Assembly (NCBI GenBank): GCA_028564675.1
Contig: JAOVVO010000103.1
Location: 98,912 to 162,911, forward strand
DNA: 64,000 bases
From: Onchocerca lupi
Lineage: Eukaryota > Nematoda > Chromadorea > Rhabditida > Onchocercidae
Direction: 5' to 3'
The notes under the pieces were generated by a model. That model saw only the letters and a list, made by a program, of their open reading frames with translations, ran no database searches and was not told the DNA's origin. Of this stretch, positions 1-13,906 are shown one piece after another. Position numbers and translations under genes: made by a program. Each line of letters begins with the position of its first letter. Position 1 is the first letter of the stretch.

Positions 1-804
1 CGCATTTACGCTTTTTTCGCGGTTTGATACATTGCTTTTCTTTATGTTTGCGTATTTCCCTAACCAGTGTATAGAATGCATCATCTACACCCATACGTGT
101 CTTGGCAGACGTCTCGACTGCAGGCATTCCTAGTGAGCGAGATGCGTCCAATATAGCACGTGACTCTACTGTCCTCTGCGCCAAATCACATTTGTTACCC
201 ACGAGCACCATCGGCACCTGCAGCAATATCTCATGTTTTTACGCTAACTACTTGCGCATTCTATATTCTTCGCATTATAAGGTATGAATAAATGCAAAAA
301 GCACTAGCGACGGTAACACCGTGAAACTTTGAATCTCTTCTCATGCAGAGAATATAAATCCAATTGGCTTAAATTGATGAAAGAAAAGCAGCTTACCTCA
401 TCACTATCTTTAACTCTTCGAATCTGGTCACGATATTGAGTAACATTCTCAAAACTTTTTGTTTCATTAACGGCGAATACCAGCAAGAAGCCTTCACCGG
501 TCCTCATATACTGATCTCGCATTGCACTATATTCTTCCTGTCCAGCAGTATCCAAAATATCCAACAGACAAGTTTCACCATCGATCACAACCTATAAATT
601 TCAAAACATTATTTTAAGATACCATAATGCAATTTGGAAAATAAGTGTAGTTAAAAGCAACAACAAGAACACAACCTGCTTGCGGTAGGAATCTTCAATT
701 GTTGGATCATATTCTTCAACAAAATGATTCTGGATTAATTGAATGGTTAAGGCTGACTTGCCTACACCACCATCACCAACTACAACGAGTTTGTATTCAG
801 TCAT
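1..804 (-). CDS. let-60: LET-60 / Ras small GTPase (3' end cut by window)
   Basis: Ras GTPase, the membrane-anchored switch upstream of Raf/MAPK. Three coding exons are visible: 676-804, 397-591 and 1-217. All junctions are phase 0 with GT donors and AG acceptors, giving residues 1-43, 44-108 and 109-180. The P-loop is GDGGVGKS; Asp11 matches the C. elegans protein as I recall it, where mammals have Ala. The effector loop (YDPTIEDSY), DTAGQE with Gln61, NKCD and ETSAK are all intact. The hypervariable tail is lysine/arginine rich, has an extra Cys at residue 171, and reaches the CaaX Cys at residue 180. The last three residues lie outside the window. Expected length is about 183, against 184 in C. 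elegans. Start chosen because MTEYKLVVVG is invariant in Ras. Identity is very secure. Confidence 0.97.
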
Positions 805-868
805 CGAAACCCCCTCTGCTCTGTCAATTTATTTTTAGCTTAATCACTCTTCATTCGAAATAAGAGCT
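805..868 (-). promoter_or_regulatory. let-60 5' leader with probable splice (possibly trans-splice) acceptor
   Basis: Read on the minus strand, a CCTTTTGCAG acceptor ends at 867, about 62 bases before the let-60 ATG at 804. No open coding frame precedes it, so it is either the acceptor of a 5' UTR intron or the spliced-leader addition site usual for nematode mRNAs. The sequence cannot tell these apart. Confidence 0.5.
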
Positions 869-3483
869 GCAAAAGGTAAAAGAAAAAAAAAAAAAAACAA
901 AAACAAAAAAACAAATAGACTTAGTTTAGAAACGCGCCGTACGAAATGAAGGTCCCCGAAAATAACTACACAACCAATAAAGCAGTGATTTCAATCTCCA
1001 GAAATAATTTTTAAATAAGTGTGAATGATGTTTGCAATTTAAAAAAATGCTTATTGGGCAAATACAAGAAATAAGGACAAAATCTCTTGGAAATGGGCCA
1101 GCAAACTGCAAATATGGCTGCTCGTCTTCTGAAGTTCGACGCAAACAAAAAATTTATTTTGCTGAATGTCAAGTTCCGTATATAGCTTTTATGCACTGAG
1201 AATAGCTTTCGGTAAGTGTTGCTTCTTGCAGAAAATATTTTATGGATGTTAAAACTATAACACCGTCCTCATAGTCAATTCATATCTTTCTAGAAGAACC
1301 TTTTTTGCACATTAGCTAGAAAACAACGACTGCATTGTATACGAGAATAACGGAAGGTCTTAGGAAAAAGTAAACAGCATCATCAAATCCGAACATTTGA
1401 AATTGAAAGATTAACAATTTGTTATGAAAAATAACGCGAAATCCTATCAAGGTAGAACAGATATTACTATATCGAATAAATGGCGAATCAATCATCTATA
1501 GTCAGTTATGATAAAAACTGATCATCAAAATAATCAGCACGACTGTTCCATATGAAAACTTATACTCGCCAAATGACTTCACAATTAAAGGATTAAAAAA
1601 CGGTCAAGCACCTAGCTTTTGACATTAAGATCGTTGTCAGCAGGAGTTTACCACTTCGACTGAACTCATGCACATTATATGCCATTGAATCCAGCAATCC
1701 GTTATTAACAAACCACTTGTAAACTCCCGTTGTAGACTGCTTTATTTATTTTATTTTATTTTTTTTTATGAAAGAAAGCAGAAGGATATGGCAACAGCAC
1801 CTTACAGTACAAGCAAAAATAGTTGAACAAATGAAGGTTATGGTGCCGTGGTACTTAGTACTTATGAAACTAATTTCACAATAAAACATCCAGAAAAATA
1901 TAGTGCAGTGAATTTCTGCAGCATACATCACAAACGTCTTGAAAATTCTAGATAGTCGACCAAAAACTCATTTCTTGACAAACGTATCATTTATATATTG
2001 CTTTATTTATAAGTGATAATCATGTTCTTAATTAGATATTCCATAAAGATCAGTAATAACATCTCCCCGGTTCCCTCTCAGTTCAGGAAACTCGTCAATA
2101 GCACCGAAGTAATCCGGAACCATCCAGATTCCTCACCACAACTCCTACCCGACCTACTCCCCCCTTTCATCCCATACAAAAGAATTAACTAAATCTAAAA
2201 GACCCAGTCCGTTGGCGCCATGCCAATAATCCCCAATTAACAATGGCGATTGTGACTGTATCACTTTGGTGGACCTCCAGTGCAACCACTTATGTATCTC
2301 AAATTGTCATAATCTCGAACTGCACGAAATGCAACTTTAGTGTGTCTTGCATAGCACGCAAGCCATTTTGCAGTGTCTTTCGACTGGCTTTCCTTTTCTC
2401 TCCTCTTTTTATCGCATCATCCTAAGTTTTATTAATTTTCATTGTTCTCTGTGCAACTCTCCTTCTTGCATTCTATTTTGCACTTCCCATCATTCGCTAT
2501 GATAAGTTAACCGAAATTGCAAGATGTAAAAGAAATTGACGGGTGTGACAGGTAAAGAAAGATTATGACAGGCAAAAAAAAGCAGGTATATTTATCTAAA
2601 AACACGCGCCTATCTGAATGCAATGTTGTGTCAAAAAATTGAAAACAATCGGTGGACAACTTCAACGGAAGGTTTAAATTTTTATTTATATAGATTGCAA
2701 TTTATAAATCTTCATAAATAGACTATAGCTCTGTTTCGATCCAAGTTGCCAATTCTCGATGGCGTAATAGTTCCGCAATTTCGGCTGAGTAACCTAGAAA
2801 ATCATGTTATATACCAGGAATACATTTCTCATGTTTTATTGTTTGAAGTTTTATTCCCTAGTTATAAATGCTCTCCAGTGAATTTTGAAGTGCGAAGTAG
2901 CAAACAGTTCTAGTTCTAGTTGGAAAAATTAAGAAACATGATGATTCATGATGTTCAATGTAATGTGACCATTTTTCTTTCTCTTGATGGAAATAATTTT
3001 AAATCGAAACAGAGATTGTACAATGACCCTTATTTGATATATTCATTTTTTCACTGATACTCTCTTGCTGAATGTGTCTGCTTAAATTAAGGATAGGAAA
3101 AAAGCTTACAGTTGTCGTGTGAAAAAAAAAAAGCCTATCATATAATATCGCTTTCTAAACTCGTATCTTCGACAGCACTAACAATGCATGAATCTCATTG
3201 TTATTAGCTCGGAGAGAAGAAGCAAAGGGAAAGGTCTCAGACTAATTTCTACAAAATTCTCAGAAATGGTCGTTGCAAGCAATATAAATACTCGAAATGA
3301 GAACAGTTTATCAATACTCAATACAATACTCGTTATACAGTGCATAGTATTTTAGGATATTCACATGATTCGTTTTGCTAATCTCTAAATTTTTGCTAAG
3401 TCGTGTTCATTTTGATGCTAGAGATCATTGGAATTGTTTTCATTAGAAATAAGCTTGAAAAGTTTATGACTGAATCACTAAAA
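869..3483. other. Intergenic region between let-60 and the secreted-protein gene
   Basis: No convincing exon was found. The interval holds the let-60 promoter and the 3' flank of the next minus-strand gene. An A-rich tract lies near 880-915, and copy 1 of the dispersed repeat family is at about 2541-2715. The short open frames here lack paired splice signals or codon-like composition. Confidence 0.6.
2541..2715 (+). repeat. Dispersed repeat family, copy 1
   Basis: The copy begins with a GTGTGACAGGTAAA-like segment, then a TA-rich stretch, then a core resembling ACGCGCCTATTCGAATGCAA, then a weaker tail with a GAACTTC-like block and an A/T-rich end with TTTTTATTTATA. The same order of blocks recurs near 41.8, 48.7 and 62.6 kb. 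No coding capacity, and no terminal inverted repeats that I could define. Family name unknown. Confidence 0.7.
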
Positions 3484-6400
3484 TTAAGGAAAACTAAAGT
3501 TCAAATATATATGAAAAGAAGCAAGTAAACATGTAAATACATTCAGTTGCATCATAATCAAAGTACAATTTGATCTTAATGTAGTACTTGATTGTGAGGT
3601 CATTTCGTTGCGACCAACAGTTGCACTTGTTATAATCTCTTTTTCTGGATTAACTTCTGGAAATTGGAAAACTCCATTTTCTTTCTTTGTTCCTCGTACG
3701 TCTTCCATTTCGTTATCATAAATATGGTCATCAATATCGAGCATTATATTTTCTTTGCTTTTATCAACTTTGGAAATATTATTCTCCCAGAATATTTTAC
3801 TGTCATTACTGCTTGGAAGAATGATATCCCGCATTTCTTCCGTGTTTTCAACAAGTTTCTTTTCTGATTCCTCCATGTCATGGTCCTTGCTAACATCTTC
3901 CGTAAACCTGAAAGAATGTCAACGAATTTCCAACAGAAATAATTTGCCAACTATTTAGATGATACCAGTTGAGTTATCCAGCCAAAAGCTTAATACACCA
4001 ACACGTGTCATTGCATTCCGGGAAATTTAATTTATTTGAATTTCATCATGCTATTATCTATAAGAATTTAAACTCATTGCGCTCGATAGCTAATGTTTGA
4101 AAAGCTTCCTGCAACATTCTTTAAGCATATGGTAAGCAATAAGCCTATTTCCCTTTCCTCTTATTCTCCGGATTGAGACGAGAAAACTCAGTATGATTTT
4201 ATCAGGAAGTCTTTCAAAGATAACTGTCCGGAAACCAACTTCCAGAAATCTCTGTTTTCTTAATAAAAAAAGTACTATATCCTCGACAACTTTTCATCAC
4301 TATAGTTGGCCTCCTCAACAAGCGGAAGGAAACGAAATCAATTTTTCCATGTTCTTGACTATAAATTAGGCTTATGTACCAAATTTTGTTTATTTGCACT
4401 AAAACAAAGAAGTGATAAATAATCAAGTACTGACACAGATAAGTCCAAATTTGAGTTTTCATAAATGGAGTAAAAGATATAAGTTCTTTAGTGTTTGTTT
4501 GAGATTTTATTAATATTTCTCGGTTTTTATATCAAGCGTAAAATTTGTATTATCAAGTTAGTTGAAAAAAATGAGCCACCAAAAACCGTTCCCTGTCGCT
4601 GACATTTGTGAGAGCCCAACTGTAAGTTTCCATAAATCAAAAGAAAAACATTCTTCTTTGTATTTCCAATGTATTTCTTTTGTTGTGATTAATGCATAAA
4701 TAAATAGACATAAATCATACGAACTCCGGCCAAAAAAAGAAAAGGACATTGTCGAAACCGTCGCACGTAGAGTTTAAAATTTTGGGAAAATTAGTTGGCT
4801 GGAAAATTTTATTTCTTCAGAAAAAGTGAAAAAATAAAATAATCTTTTTGAAAATGTAGTATTAGATCAAAAAATCAATTATCAACGCATGAATGAGGAA
4901 GAAAATGTTTGGAGTTTTCATGACCTTATCATTATTGTAGTTTTGGAATCATATCTTCGCTAATAAACTCTTTGCCATCTCTTTTAATTTAAGCGGAAAC
5001 TTATGGAGCTATCAGGCAAATATCGAAGCAAGTTTCATCTCAAAACAAAACTAACACACAGTCCAATAAAATTAGTCTAGAAATACATGCTTCTTCCTTG
5101 TTTAGCATAGTACTTAGTAACACTGGAACAGTTGCGGAGAATTATTTAACTCTCGAATAAATTGAACATTCTTTGCGGTACACTGCTTCAATGGACTATA
5201 TGAAGCACTGTACTGCAAAAAATATTCACTTTATTTATGGAATTAGAATAATACGATTGTGTGCTCTGTATCAGAGATATCCTGTAATTCGCCTCATTTT
5301 GCAAGATAGGAGGATGCAATTCATCTTAGAATTCTCCAAGTATTAATAAAATAAATAAATAAGTAAAAGTGAAACTTATGCGTTTTGTGCACACATCCTA
5401 TAATTACAATTGAATTAATTCCGCAGCTTAGAGAACTTTCAATGAGAATTGCTCGACCGTCACTGTGATAATCTCAATGTTTTAATCCTATTTAGCCTGT
5501 GATTATATCTGAAGAATACAAGCTGAATTGTCATGAGTGAATTACATTATTTCATTATTTCGAAGTTAATATCCCTTCATTGTATCTCAGTTCAAACAAT
5601 CAACACATAGGTAATGTGTTCTCGGTTTGTATTCAATTTTTGAGACAAATTTCTCAGCACGCTGCTCGATTATTATTATTATCACTGAAGTGGTTTTTGT
5701 GTAAATATAATTCATAAATTTAAATGAAAATTTCGAGAAGCCAACAGTTAACGATTGCCCCAAAAAGTAGTAGTGAATTAGTTTGGTTGATGGTCAACGC
5801 ATGAAAATTTTTGCAACATAATATTTACCATTGTTGATACGACAATGTAGTTGAGCGTTCCGTTGCCGGTGTTTTGCTTTCTTTCCAAATTTTATGATCT
5901 ATGATACCATTTGACTGATCACTTTCGATTTCGGAATAGAATTGATCAATTCCATTTATTGTTGCTTTCTCAACAGAAGCTGCTGTAGATGTTGAAGTTG
6001 TTTCAACCGTTAATGTTGCCGGTGATATTATATCCAAAACGGTATTTTTTTGTGACGCGTGAGATATTGCTAATTGAGTATTTCGGGCACTTTGCGCATA
6101 TAATTGTCTCACATTATCTGTAATCCGTCAAATTTTAAATCAGGTCGGAATGATTTTGCTCAGAGATAAGTTTGATAAATGTAAAAAGCTGATATTGACT
6201 GGAATTACTACCGCAAGCGAGTTCAAAAACAGCGGAAAAGTTAACTCTCAACTGATTGGGTTGAAAAAGCCCGTAACATAAGCCACATAAAAACATTTAA
6301 GATGAATATTCCAGATTTCTAAGCGAAATGAATGAATCCTGAACAGAAAGACAGAAAAATTAATGCTTCAAGGAAAAATTCATCCGATAGACGCAAATAA

Positions 6401-9091
6401 AATCAGGAAGTGATGTTTTTTGGGAAAAATTGAGAAAATTAAACCATGATTATTACTGGATGACGGACTATGTGGTAGTGAGGTTCGAGTAATTTCTTCA
6501 TTGTTTGAATTAATCGATTAAGTAATCTCGGCATAAATTTAGTGCTTTAGTGTTTAAGACTGCCGGTTGAAGTTTCGAAAATTCCATATTAAAGTGGACT
6601 TCTAGTTACCAAAAGTAGAAATATTCTTTGTCGATAAATCAGCATAAGTTTGTTTTTGCAGCACACCAATATCACCAACAAAATCTAAATGCAGCAATCG
6701 TGTTGAGCTATTTCGAATCCGTAGATTTTTTAAATATAATTCAGAAGTGACTCCCATTTCCTGAAACTCGTCGATACAAATTGCCATGGTTTCATTCCAA
6801 AAGGAATTAATGTGCCAAAATATTAAAATGCTAAAACTAATGTTGCAATTTGAGCCTAGTTTCAGTTGCCATAGGCTTCTGTTGGATACTAAAACACAAC
6901 TACGCTTTTTTTGCACTATTGACACTTTAGTTCAGTGAAGGCTACAAAAAGATTAATTACATCATGAATGGTTTCAGTAAACATCATCAACTGGCCATCA
7001 ACAGCAAACGATTCAAGCCAAGCCTGTTTTCGTTGTACATGGTTGAATTCAATCCATTTAGAGAGAAGATAAGATGGTCTGCAAATTTATTATTGGCTTT
7101 AATCTGAAAAGTTAATTCAAGTTGATTTCAAAAGTTGGAAATGTTTAGATTAGAGTAAGCTAAAACCTGAAAAGCAAGTCGAACAAACATTCGGACAGTA
7201 AGTTTTTTTGAAGGCGATTGAAAGTATATAATATTGAACGCTTCAAATCGAGCTCAACGATGAATTGATTGAATTGTTTAGTACCTCCATGACTACCTGA
7301 TAATGATTTCAATTTCAACAATATTTCAATTTCTCTACAGAATAGCCATCCTGAAGCGTGATCAAAAGTTTCTCAAAAATTTATTCGAAGTAACAAGAAC
7401 ACGTAGTCTCAATCGCGATTTTTTGACAAGTCAGAAACAATTAAAACAAAAACCTTTTTGTGGATGATAAACAATGAATTTTTCCATTGCTACCAGATTA
7501 CCGTACTCATTTATCTGGAAATAATTTTTCACAGAAGTTATTCAGCGGATAGGAGAGGAATTTTCGAGAGTTTGTATTCGAAAATTTTTAAGCTCAAAAA
7601 TTGGCACAATAAACAGTCATAATTTGGGAATTCCAAAAAATTACTTAAATTGCAAAAGCAATTTATTTCATGCCGAAAAACGAACCCGAAATTGTTGTAT
7701 ATCCCGTTGAAAGCCAACTGATTTGGCATTAATAAAATAAATAATATCAGAAAATGTTGTGTCCATAAAAGATAAATCAGGCTCAAGAAGAAAATTGTTA
7801 TCTCTGAGACGTGAACAGGCAGCGTATGGTAATGAAGTAAATATTGAATAACTGCAATTGTAATTCATCGCATTCTACAGATTTTCAACAACTCAATGTT
7901 GGACTACATCTGAACATAATATGGTTTGAAATGTACTTGGCCCTGATTTAGCACTTCAACAAGTAATACATATGTTCCGATCTATTTAAAACTAAATATA
8001 ATGTCAAATAACTTAAACTGGTACCATTATATTTAGTATTACAATACCAGATTCTGAATACTCATAAATAGAAATAGCATCAAGCAGGAATTTCAGAACC
8101 TTTGGTATCAGACAGGAATTCTAAAGCGATCCATCAAATCTAGCATTATGTTTTAATCCAATTGATGCAAAGAATAAAATTTCGAAAATTGGCCCAGATA
8201 ATGGAACTTAAAAAATATTCAGAAAGGAAAATTGCTTATAGCATATTTTTGCAAAACACATTTTCTAGCTCACCTATTCTCATTTGTTACATGTCAAAGA
8301 ACTCTGACTGTAAATGAAAATCATAAACAGCAAGATTTAGTCATTGCTGAATGTCGAACCTTATCAGACCCTAATCATGTTTGAGTGGTGATTAATAAAA
8401 CATTATATCAATGAATAGAGAAAGTAATTAGAAAACAACCTGAAAAGTTGTCCATTACTAACAGTTTGAAGCGATGGCATTTCGATTGGTAACGTACAAA
8501 TATGATTCATGGCTTGCTTCATTATTAGCAAAAGTGAAATTTGCTTGATTCCTTGCCGAAGATGGAGTTTGACTAAATCTGGATAGCAATATGTGTTACT
8601 TCGATCAACTTTCAGTGATTTGATCAGCATATAATTCATATGTTCTACGAAATATAATTGACAATCCTGTAATCGTTAGAATCGCTCAACTTGCAATTTT
8701 TCCCAATTCCAAAAATAACCATCTTTCCGAATGATGTAGAAAAGAATGGCTAATTCAGCAGAAATTTTTTATCTTATTCAGTTTCAACATCAATTAAAAA
8801 TAATTTGGAATAAAAAATTCTCCAAACTTATAATAGGCTCAATGAAAATCACCAGTTACCAGTTCAATATAATTAAATTCAGTGAATGCTAGAATAAGAT
8901 TCGAAATTTATTTACTCTATCAGTTAAAATCTATAGATTACCTGGGTTATACCATATATCAGGAAGTCATTGCGAACGGTATTGAAAGAACGCATTGTTT
9001 GATGCGTTAAAAAATCACTGCGAACACCGCTTACAGCTAATAAATTACAGGTAATGAGATAAAATGTGCGCAAAAAATAGCGCAAGATCAT
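3484..9091 (-). CDS. Unrecognised secreted, probably GPI-anchored glycoprotein
   Basis: Not recognised. Exons inferred from signals and phase: 8942-9091, 8463-8666, 8025-8120, 7686-7874, about 7494-7514 (or to 7454), 6992-7103, 6610-6855, 5829-6117 and 3484-3907. Total is about 570-600 residues. Residues 1-25 look like a signal peptide: MILRYFLR, then a hydrophobic stretch ending near GVRS. The middle part has several N-glycosylation sequons (YNCS, NST, NET, NSS, NIST) and scattered cysteines. After that comes a Ser/Thr-rich, then acidic, low-complexity part. The protein ends in a hydrophobic segment with almost no cytoplasmic tail, the pattern of a GPI-attachment signal. The start is the first in-frame ATG. 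The exon 2 donor and the small 7.5 kb exon are uncertain, and another exon may hide in the 5829-3907 intron. Possibly a nematode-specific surface protein (inference). Confidence 0.6.
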
Positions 9092-9114
9092 GTTGGTAAT
9101 AGTAGCGCAGACAT
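9088..9114 (-). promoter_or_regulatory. uORF overlapping the secreted-protein start (ATGA)
   Basis: On the minus strand an upstream ATG at 9112-9114 opens an eight-codon frame. Its TGA (9088-9090) overlaps the main ATG (9089-9091) as ATGA. If included in the mRNA, it could force termination-reinitiation or reduce translation. Whether the transcript extends this far 5' is not known. Confidence 0.4.
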
Positions 9115-12100
9115 TGTCAAATAAGTGAAGCGAAACTTTCCTTCAACAATTATTTCAGGACTTCCGAAATTTCTACTTGCCCTGCAATTTATACAGTTCT
9201 ACCAGTTGAGCTTAATCAAGCATTTAATGATTCGAAAATCTTACTTCATTACGACAACACTTGTATTTAGTGCGGGTAAATACGTTCTAACTACACTAGA
9301 AATTTATGGCTTTCTAAAATCAAACATAAAATAATGCAATTAATATAGTTAAAATTGCTACTAAAAATTGCTACTATTTATGAATATCATCAATTTATAA
9401 GATTCAAATCTGCTATAATTTGCAATTTAAGGATGAAATCTCTGCAATCGCTGATAAACAGAAAAAAATCTTTAGAGAAAGAAAGCTTAAAAAACCAGCT
9501 TAAATTTGTTCAAATAAGATTCGATATTTGCAACTCTCTTCACATCCTCATTTTTTCTTCGAACTCTATCCGAAAAAATATTAAAAATCGAAATCATCCT
9601 GCCATCCTTGCTATGCATGCATCTTTCGCATAATGCATCGTGAATTGCAGCCAGGATTGCTTCACTTGTTTTGAGTGGCATCGCAAATAAGAACGAATTA
9701 GTTGATGGAAAATGGATAGAAATAAATATGCCTAGTTTCAGGAAATATAGATAATAAATTGAAACTGAAAAGTAGAGAAAGACAAAAACGGATGCCCATC
9801 AGAATGATAATGGTACTTGGCAAAAAGTATTGAGATTGCAAAAGATGCTCAATACTCATCTATATAACCACTAAATATAAAGCATCAATAGCATTTCGAC
9901 GTCATGACCGCTCATCCTTCCGCTTTTTCCTGCAGTAGTGCAGTTGCAGTTGCAGTAATTTCGATAACTAAACGTACATTGCACTTCCAATGCACGGCAA
10001 TCAGTCTTCTTCACATCAATGAACAAAAAGTGCAAAAGTCTTAATAATTGTAAATTTTCCGTGAATGAGCTTAAGGAATTGAATCCCTTGAGTGAAGTTT
10101 CCAATCGAATAATAATTCAAGGATATTCACAATAAGCCGCTTAGTAATCCATCAAAACATTCTAAACGAAAATACAAGTTATGCATATGACAGAGATCAA
10201 TTCCCAAACGTACATCTATTCACTCTACTTATTACACCTCCAAATAATAGTGTCTTTGATTTGATCTCTTTCAAAATGACATTTAAACTCTTACTTATTA
10301 CTTCTATAAACTGCAGATATTCTGCGTTTCAGAATAAACAAACTGGTCTTCACTTTAATGTAAGAAAATAGGTTAGAGAATTCTCCGACTAGAGAGAATA
10401 ATATAGAAAAAACAAAAGGAACTTATAATGAAACTTCTAATTTCATCCAATGCCTTTTCTTATGTTTCAAAGTTTAGCGGGAAAAGAAGAACTTATTGCC
10501 ATTCCAGAAAAAAAATGAAAAAGCACAATAATCAACATCGCAATATTTCATTATTTTTGTTTATTCTTTTAAAACTATACGTAAGTTTATACCCGAACTA
10601 AGGCATATATTTTATATATATATATATATATCTGCCTTCATTTTGGATATTTTATTCTTGGATATTTCATTTTTTTTTTTTTATTCCACAAGCAACCCTA
10701 AAAATGATGATCTAGATAGCCAACAAATGTTATCATAATTTCAATTTGTTTAAAGTATCGAGAACATATATCTGCATGATGATACTGCGTTGTTTTTGAG
10801 CTTCTAACATCTATCCTGAAATATTCAGATTCAACTCTGCAGAATCTTTAAATCTCATAACTAGAACGTATCCCATTGAACTGCTCACTCAAAAAGAACG
10901 AAATAATTGCATTTCTTTTGCAAAATCATGTTTCGCCATATCCATAGCATGCATTAATCTTATTAAAACCAAATTCACAGAATCCGAACTGTTCTGGTAT
11001 TCAAGCATTTCGCTGCAAAATGAAGTACGATATCAAAATTATGAAAGAAAGCTTGGTTAACATTAGTGACAAAAGAATAATAACGGGAGAGGAAATATTG
11101 ATAGGAAGCAGAAGAGAAGCAATTTAGAAATCTTTTTTAACAAAAAAAAAAAAAAAAAGAAAATTAAATAAGCATAAAAATATATTGCATAGCTCTACCC
11201 TTTTACTGATTTTGTCCTTTTCTCTAGAAACAACTTATGAAATATTCACAGACAATTAAATATGAAAAAATGAAGATATCCCCAAATAATTTAAACTCCA
11301 ATCGTTCCATCCAAAATGAATTATAAACCAGTCTTACTCCGACACCATTCCCACACTCATTCTTTCACTGTCGAATGAAATATTTTCAGGATGCAGGAAC
11401 GAACTTAATAGTAGATCACCTTCATTAAGAGAATCCGAATAAAATCAAAATCATTGACGAAAGAAAGCGTAAGACGGTCAATAATTTTTCTCGAAATAAC
11501 ACTAAACCTTTCTAACAGATAAATTTTGTGATTTACACTACATGTTGATCAATGCAGATTCCCCGGAGAAAGTAAACCAATATCGAATAGAAGCTTCGGC
11601 TCAACTGCCTTCCATCGAAAAATCTACATTTAAGTCTAGCATTTTCCATAATTCTATTGAATATAGCTGAAATTAGACGAATATTTTAAAAAAATTTTGA
11701 AATCGCAACTGTCCGCTCCCACTTGATCGATACTCGTTACATCCTTTACTTCCGAAACGAATAAATTCTGCATACTTAAGTAACTCACACAATTCAAACA
11801 AATCAGGACAAAACAACGATTACTAAGTAGAAGCCAATAGTTTTTTTCCGAAAACTGAGACACCAGCTTTACTCCCTTCATAGCGGCAGTCTCAAGAATG
11901 AGAAAGTCATTTATTCTAAATCCAGCGGGGAATATTCTTCTGAATTCTTAATCAAATTAAAGATATAGTGGTGAACTCGCTTTATTACTCTTTTTCCAAA
12001 CGTAAATTTAAATCGTCACCAATTCTGCAAGCTCTTTAATGCTTCACGACTGCTTATAACTACTGGATTCACTGAATCACTTTGTCGAGGCCCTGTGATT

Positions 12101-13906
12101 CCGCCAGCATTTCATATCTTACAAAGAGCTCAACTATATATTTTCATCCAAACTACATCTAATTTCTGTCCCTATCATCCCTTATGTCGTAAATCACTGC
12201 ACTCGCAGAGAAGTTTGAAAAAAGTGTCATAACTAGCCATGATTTCGATGTTTCCCACAGATGTATTAGAAAACATGGTTAATACTTTTATACACATGAA
12301 CCTCTTTATAATACAGCAAACAAGTACAGGAAACAACAGATTATGTAATTTTGACGACAGAAAAAGGCACCGCAAAATTAACGAGATGCTGAACTTTAAG
12401 ACTTAATCAGCAACATCATACGGCGCTCCACATTATTTTTAGAGGAAGTGCGTGTCTGAAGAACTGGGGATATTATATGTGACCGCACAAAATACAGAGC
12501 AACGAAAATCAAAGTTACGCTTACAATATTAAATAAATCAAGTTGGAGACTAAGTGAAGTAAAAATTTTGCATACTGATTTTTTTCAACGAAATTCACAG
12601 TTCTACACTTCTGTCCCAGTTTACCTTATCTCGCCTTAAGGAGTTGAAAGTCATAATACTGATGCGCTAATGATGAAAGTTCACTCAGAGTGAACGAAAC
12701 TTCTGTATATACAACGCAGCCATAATGTATTACAACAAAAGGAAGACGAGATGATCTATGATTACAACTAAACATCATAAAAAATATTTTCATATCCCAC
12801 AATTAAAAAAAGCTTAAATAAAAACAGTTCCCATAATTACAACAAAAAATAACGATAAGATGTCATTCTCAATTCATTTGAACAATAAACAAAATTCACA
12901 AAAGTTAAAAAGCCTCCTTTGAACGCTTAAAAAAGTAGAATTGGAAAAACAGAGAAAGGAAAATCTAACAAATATAGCAGTGATTAAGGGCTGTGCTTGT
13001 AATGCAAATGCAGTACAATACTGATTACTCAAAATGACTGCAAGTTAGCAGAAGAATTGTCACGACACAACAAACCCATCATTTCCTCACAAACGATTAC
13101 AATTTTGAGAAAGGACAGAGGAAGGGATATAAAAACAAAACTGAAAACAGGAAGGGAACAAGAAGCTAAAATATACGCTAGAAAAAAGCATGGAGATCAA
13201 TAGTAAAACATTATAAACTGAAATTCGCAATTCACCCATAAAATACAGAAGGGCTCACCCATACCGCATTGATGATAAATACAGTAGCCACTGAATATAA
13301 CAATATTCGCAACTCATAAAGCCTTTCTAGGTCCTGAGTAAGAACAAGTACTCGACGCCCAATGACAAGTTAGAGAAAAAAGTGTACAGAATTCAGAAAT
13401 GCAATTGATCAAGACATAATTCATACTTAGAGAATAATAACCAGATATAAGCTGTTGATATATAGAAAAAAAGAAAGAGCGGAATTGGATAAAGGATGAA
13501 GAGAGCTGGATATAATAGGACCTAGTAAAACAAACTTTCCATCCTTACAATTAATAACAGAAAAGTTGATGACATAAAGTTATTAAAAAAGCGATTCGGA
13601 GACTATAGCACATTTTTTATAAATTATCCATTTCAAACAAAGAAAATTTTAACATTTTGATATCATTCATTAAATAAACCGGAAAAGCAAAATAAGCATA
13701 CTAATTGTGCTGAAGAGGTAGAGAATATATCTGTGAGCGTATAATCAAAAAAGAGCAGTTTATAACCCCGTGATACCGCATCAGGTTGCTGAAAAAATAG
13801 CAAATTCATAAGCAGTACTTCATAGATCAGTAGTTCTTAAATAACTGCATAGCCAGAAGCTGTACTTAATCACAAACGTTATTATAATGCGAATAACTTA
13901 CAAATC
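9115..13906. other. Intergenic region, no supported gene
   Basis: This 4.8 kb gap lies between the start of the secreted-protein gene and the stop of the SET-domain gene, both minus strand. It must hold the promoter of the first and the 3' UTR of the second. It has a TA dinucleotide run near 10610-10632 and several A or T tracts (for example 10668-10681 and 11141-11157). Short frames near 9490-9680 and 9871-10104 have no consistent splice partners. Confidence 0.55.

Noticed and set aside
9355..9681. Overlapping open frames on both strands upstream of the secreted-protein gene
   Set aside because: No paired splice sites; the minus frame lies upstream of a good signal-peptide start and cannot be joined to it in phase.
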